A DNA stretch of 64,000 bases from an uncultured Lachnospiraceae bacterium (lineage in GTDB: Bacteria > Bacillota > Clostridia > Lachnospirales > Lachnospiraceae), in NCBI GenBank assembly GCA_934351925.1, contig CAKRJT010000003.1, positions 91,742-155,741 of the forward strand, written 5' to 3'. The translations under genes and the position numbers were made by a program. Shown here piece after piece: positions 61,780 through 64,000 of the stretch. The first letter of the stretch is position 1. Each line of letters starts with the position of its first letter. A model generated the notes under the pieces. The model saw only the letters and a program-made list of their open reading frames with translations, had not been told where the DNA came from and ran no database searches.

Positions 61780-63054
61780 TTATTTGCTTAATAAATCCTT
61801 ATACCATCTTCCCGACTCAGACAGCTCACTGTCCTCAAATCCTGACAGTTTGCTGCAGCCGCTCGATATGAGCGCGGAGGTCTCTGCCTTGTTTGAAAGG
61901 TTCCAGATGAAATAGCTCACATTGTAGTCGTCCATCGCCTCTATCCACTTGTTACCCTCGTCATAATTGTTGCCGCCATTTCCCGACGCATCACATATTC
62001 CGAACTCAGATACAATAACCGGAAGACCGGCATCAATTGCACTCTTCATTCTGTCCCTCAAATAATCCCTGTGTGTATCGGCGTAAAAATGAAGCGCATA
62101 CATTATATTGTCATACCCGGTTATAGGGTCCGCTGCCGCCTTGTCGATATCCTGTGACCAGGTCGGCGTTCCTACTATTATAATGGCATCAGGCGCATTT
62201 TCGCGGATTACAGGAATTATCTTCTCCGCATAAGATTTTACCCTGCTCCAGTCAGGACCACTGTTCGGCTCATTGCATATCTCGTAAATGACATTGCCGT
62301 AGTCCTTATATTTCTCGGACATCCCGGCAAAAAATCTCTCCGCCTCATCGGCATAATTCCACGGGTCATGGTCGTTTAACACATGCCAGTCTATAATGAC
62401 ATACATTCCAAGGTCGGTTGCCGCCTGAACCCCTGTGTCGATAAGTGTCTTTAACTTGTCCTTGTTCGCATCGCCGCCCTCACAGTAGCCTCCTTCAGCC
62501 GTGTACATGGCAAGCCTTACTGCATTTACCCCCCAGCTCTCCAGCTCTGCAAAGGTGTCCTCGTTCACATACTGCGGAAACCAGCCAATTCCATGCGTAC
62601 TCACGCCTTGAAGCTGATATGCCGCCCCATGCTCGTCCGTCAGCGCTGTCCCATTGACACTCAGCCTTCCGTGCTGTGCATACGGTGTGCCGTCAGGTGC
62701 CCCTGATGCACCAGCTGAAACGGTCTCCTGTTCCGATGCTGTATCCGTTGTTGATTTAGTTGACTGCTCCGTCTGCGATGCATTTTCCGGCTGTGAGGTC
62801 GTATTCTTCTCAGATGCAGTATCCTTCTGTGATGCTGTTGCAGCCTCCGGCTGTGGGGTCGACCCGGTTTCCGTATCCTGCGCTGCGGCATCGCTCTGCT
62901 TGTGTGTGCCGCTTTGCGCCGCCTCACCCGCCACACTGTCATTTTCCTGACCCGATGTGCTCACGTTATCCGCCTTCCCGGCACATGCCGCACACAGGAC
63001 TAACACAGAAATCATGCCTAAGAGCAGTATAAGTATTTTTTTTAGGTTTTTCAT
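61780..63054 (-). CDS. GH5 endoglucanase-like lipoprotein
   Basis: The 424 residues have a lipoprotein signal (1-24, ending LVLCAAC), a Ser/Thr/Gln/Glu linker with repeats (about 30-125), then a GH5 barrel (about 135-400). Catalytic Glu residues are in VIYEICNEPN and VIVSEFGICD, with DWHVLNDHDPW also typical of cellulase family GH5_2. It is probably tethered outside the membrane. ATG 63054 has AAAGGA upstream; the longer frame to 63096 does not. It begins the run GH5-greA-GH3-NUDIX. Confidence 0.85.
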   Translation of the reverse strand: MKNLKKILILLLGMISVLVLCAACAGKADNVSTSGQENDSVAGEAAQSGTHKQSDAAAQDTETGSTPQPEAATASQKDTASEKNTTSQPENASQTEQSTKSTTDTASEQETVSAGASGAPDGTPYAQHGRLSVNGTALTDEHGAAYQLQGVSTHGIGWFPQYVNEDTFAELESWGVNAVRLAMYTAEGGYCEGGDANKDKLKTLIDTGVQAATDLGMYVIIDWHVLNDHDPWNYADEAERFFAGMSEKYKDYGNVIYEICNEPNSGPDWSRVKSYAEKIIPVIRENAPDAIIIVGTPTWSQDIDKAAADPITGYDNIMYALHFYADTHRDYLRDRMKSAIDAGLPVIVSEFGICDASGNGGNNYDEGNKWIEAMDDYNVSYFIWNLSNKAETSALISSGCSKLSGFEDSELSESGRWYKDLLSK

Positions 63055-63244
63055 GGCTGTTGTCCTTTCAAAATTTAGTCTTACAAATTGCTCCACAAAT
63101 TATAAATTATTGATTTAATTTTACCATTGATTAAGTCAAATATCAAGCCATTCACAACTTCGCATCAGCGCAGTGGCGGCATATTCCCAGCCATTTATAT
63201 GCACCAAATCGATAACAAAATATATTTTTCCCTAATAGGATTAA

Positions 63245-63934
63245 AATTATATTGGCGTCTTCGAAATACATTACGCCATGCCTGTGCGGAACATGCTATA
63301 CGATGCCATCAACTATAGCCGTCAGGCTTCCGAAGCCGACCGGCTGCACCGCATCAACAAGGAGTACAATGGCAGCGCTGAATTTCTCTCCGGCTTTAAA
63401 AAGGGTGACATTCTCACTCCCGTCATTACCCTCACCGTGTACTGGGGCGATGATGAATGGGACGGTCCGCGAGGTCTGCACGAGATGTTTGACACCAATA
63501 CCCTGCCGCTGCGTAAGTATATTGCGGACTATAAGCTCAACCTTATAGCTCCATATGAAATCACTGATTTTGACAAGTTTCGAACTTCACTCGGCACGGT
63601 ACTGGAGGTTATTAAGTATGCGTCCGATGAAAAAGCAATGAATAAGCTTTTGGAGGGAAATTCTAAGTTCAACCACATCGAAGCTGATGCGGTCAGGGCA
63701 ATCAATACATTAACAAAGTTTAAGTTCTCTATAAATAATGACGAGGAGGAAATCAATATGGGAAATGCATGGGAGGACCATAGATTATCGGGAATAAGGG
63801 AAGGTCTTCGTCAAGGCGAATATAAGGGCACGACCTTAAAGCTAATCGACCAGACAATCAAGAAAGTTAAAAAGGGATATTCGGTCGAGCAGATTGCCGA
63901 CATGCTTGAGGAGCCAATAGACACGAGTGTATGA
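63245..63934 (+). pseudogene. 5'-truncated PD-(D/E)XK nuclease-family transposase/Rpn-like gene
   Basis: The frame reads EIHYAMPVRNMLYDAINYSR, LTVYWGDDEWDGPRGLHEMF and a C-terminal helix NAWEDHRLSGIREGLRQGEYKG. These match the middle and end of a common Firmicutes family of Rpn-like PD-(D/E)XK proteins that usually have about 90 more N-terminal residues. The frame is closed by TAA at 63242, so the catalytic N-terminus is lost. The ATG at 63278 is internal to the family's sequence. It is probably a remnant. Confidence 0.75.
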
Positions 63935-63990
63935 AACTTTTTCTGTAAAAAGCTGTTAAGCAACAGGTCTTCTATGATAAAATATAATTC

Positions 63991-64000
63991 ATAGGAGGCC
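63991..64000 (+). promoter_or_regulatory. Ribosome binding site of a gene beyond the window
   Basis: The window ends in ATAGGAGGCC. AGGAGG with an AT-rich TATAAT upstream (63983-63988) suggests the next gene starts just outside. Confidence 0.4.

Overview
The window looks like chromosome of an anaerobic, plant-glycan-fermenting Lachnospiraceae bacterium (Roseburia/Lachnospira/Butyrivibrio-like). This is inferred from gene content: class III fructose bisphosphatase, a fucose-type glycyl-radical microcompartment, LplB/LplC-type sugar transport, YesM-type sensor kinase, GH5/GH3/GH31 enzymes and ABC-F proteins. Ribosome binding sites are strong (AGGAGG). I see no tRNA, rRNA, CRISPR array or intact insertion sequence.

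Layout. 1-2.5 kb: start of a DUF885-like lipoprotein and two CobW-type GTPases, one His-rich and one fused to a DUF1980-like domain, behind a good promoter. 2.7-8.3 kb: carbamate kinase, class III fructose-1,6-bisphosphatase, a membrane glycerophosphodiesterase and a CmpB-like membrane protein. 8.5-21 kb: a glycyl-radical microcompartment locus of the fucose/rhamnose type. It holds a B12-independent propanediol dehydratase and activase, a fuculose-phosphate-type aldolase with a C-terminal targeting helix, two alcohol dehydrogenases, a PduS-like flavo/FeS protein, six BMC-domain shell proteins (PduT- and PduU-like included), one EutN-type vertex protein, a PduV/EutP GTPase, a HbpS-like protein and a DeoR regulator. 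Two promoters drive it, and one has a perfect palindrome over its -10. No CoA-acylating aldehyde dehydrogenase or PduL phosphotransacylase is present. 21.4-39.4 kb: housekeeping and single genes (cupin, release factor 3, AAA/PD-(D/E)XK protein, rhodanese-TtcA fusion, transporters, two ABC-F ATPases, HD and PHP proteins, and a GH13 relative that has lost its catalytic residues). 39.5-63 kb: a glycan-use region consistent with xyloglucan or another beta-glucan. It holds a sensor kinase, a response regulator, an anchored repeat protein, an ABC importer, a DUF624 protein, a secreted GH5, an alpha-xylosidase (GH31), an ECF sigma factor with its partner, a GH3 and a second GH5. The window ends in a 5'-truncated PD-(D/E)XK transposase-like gene.

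In the proposed scheme, the GH5 enzymes cut the polymer outside the cell, the anchored repeat protein may hold it, LplB/LplC with the lipoprotein import oligosaccharides, and GH31 and GH3 finish them inside. The microcompartment turns lactaldehyde from 6-deoxyhexoses into propanediol, propionaldehyde and propanol.

The most unusual signals are non-coding. Two intergenic arrays (38178-38445 and 57715-58056) contain four and five units of exactly 39 bp. Each unit is bounded by inverted TTACCGCYT / ARGCGGTAA ends around a variable 21-bp core, and the linkers follow the same 34-44-34/35 bp order in both arrays. A second element is a palindromic repeat that carries a conserved reading frame. It sits in frame inside the sensor kinase and at the translation starts of two other genes. 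A 141-bp hairpin-forming sequence lies just before the alpha-xylosidase gene.
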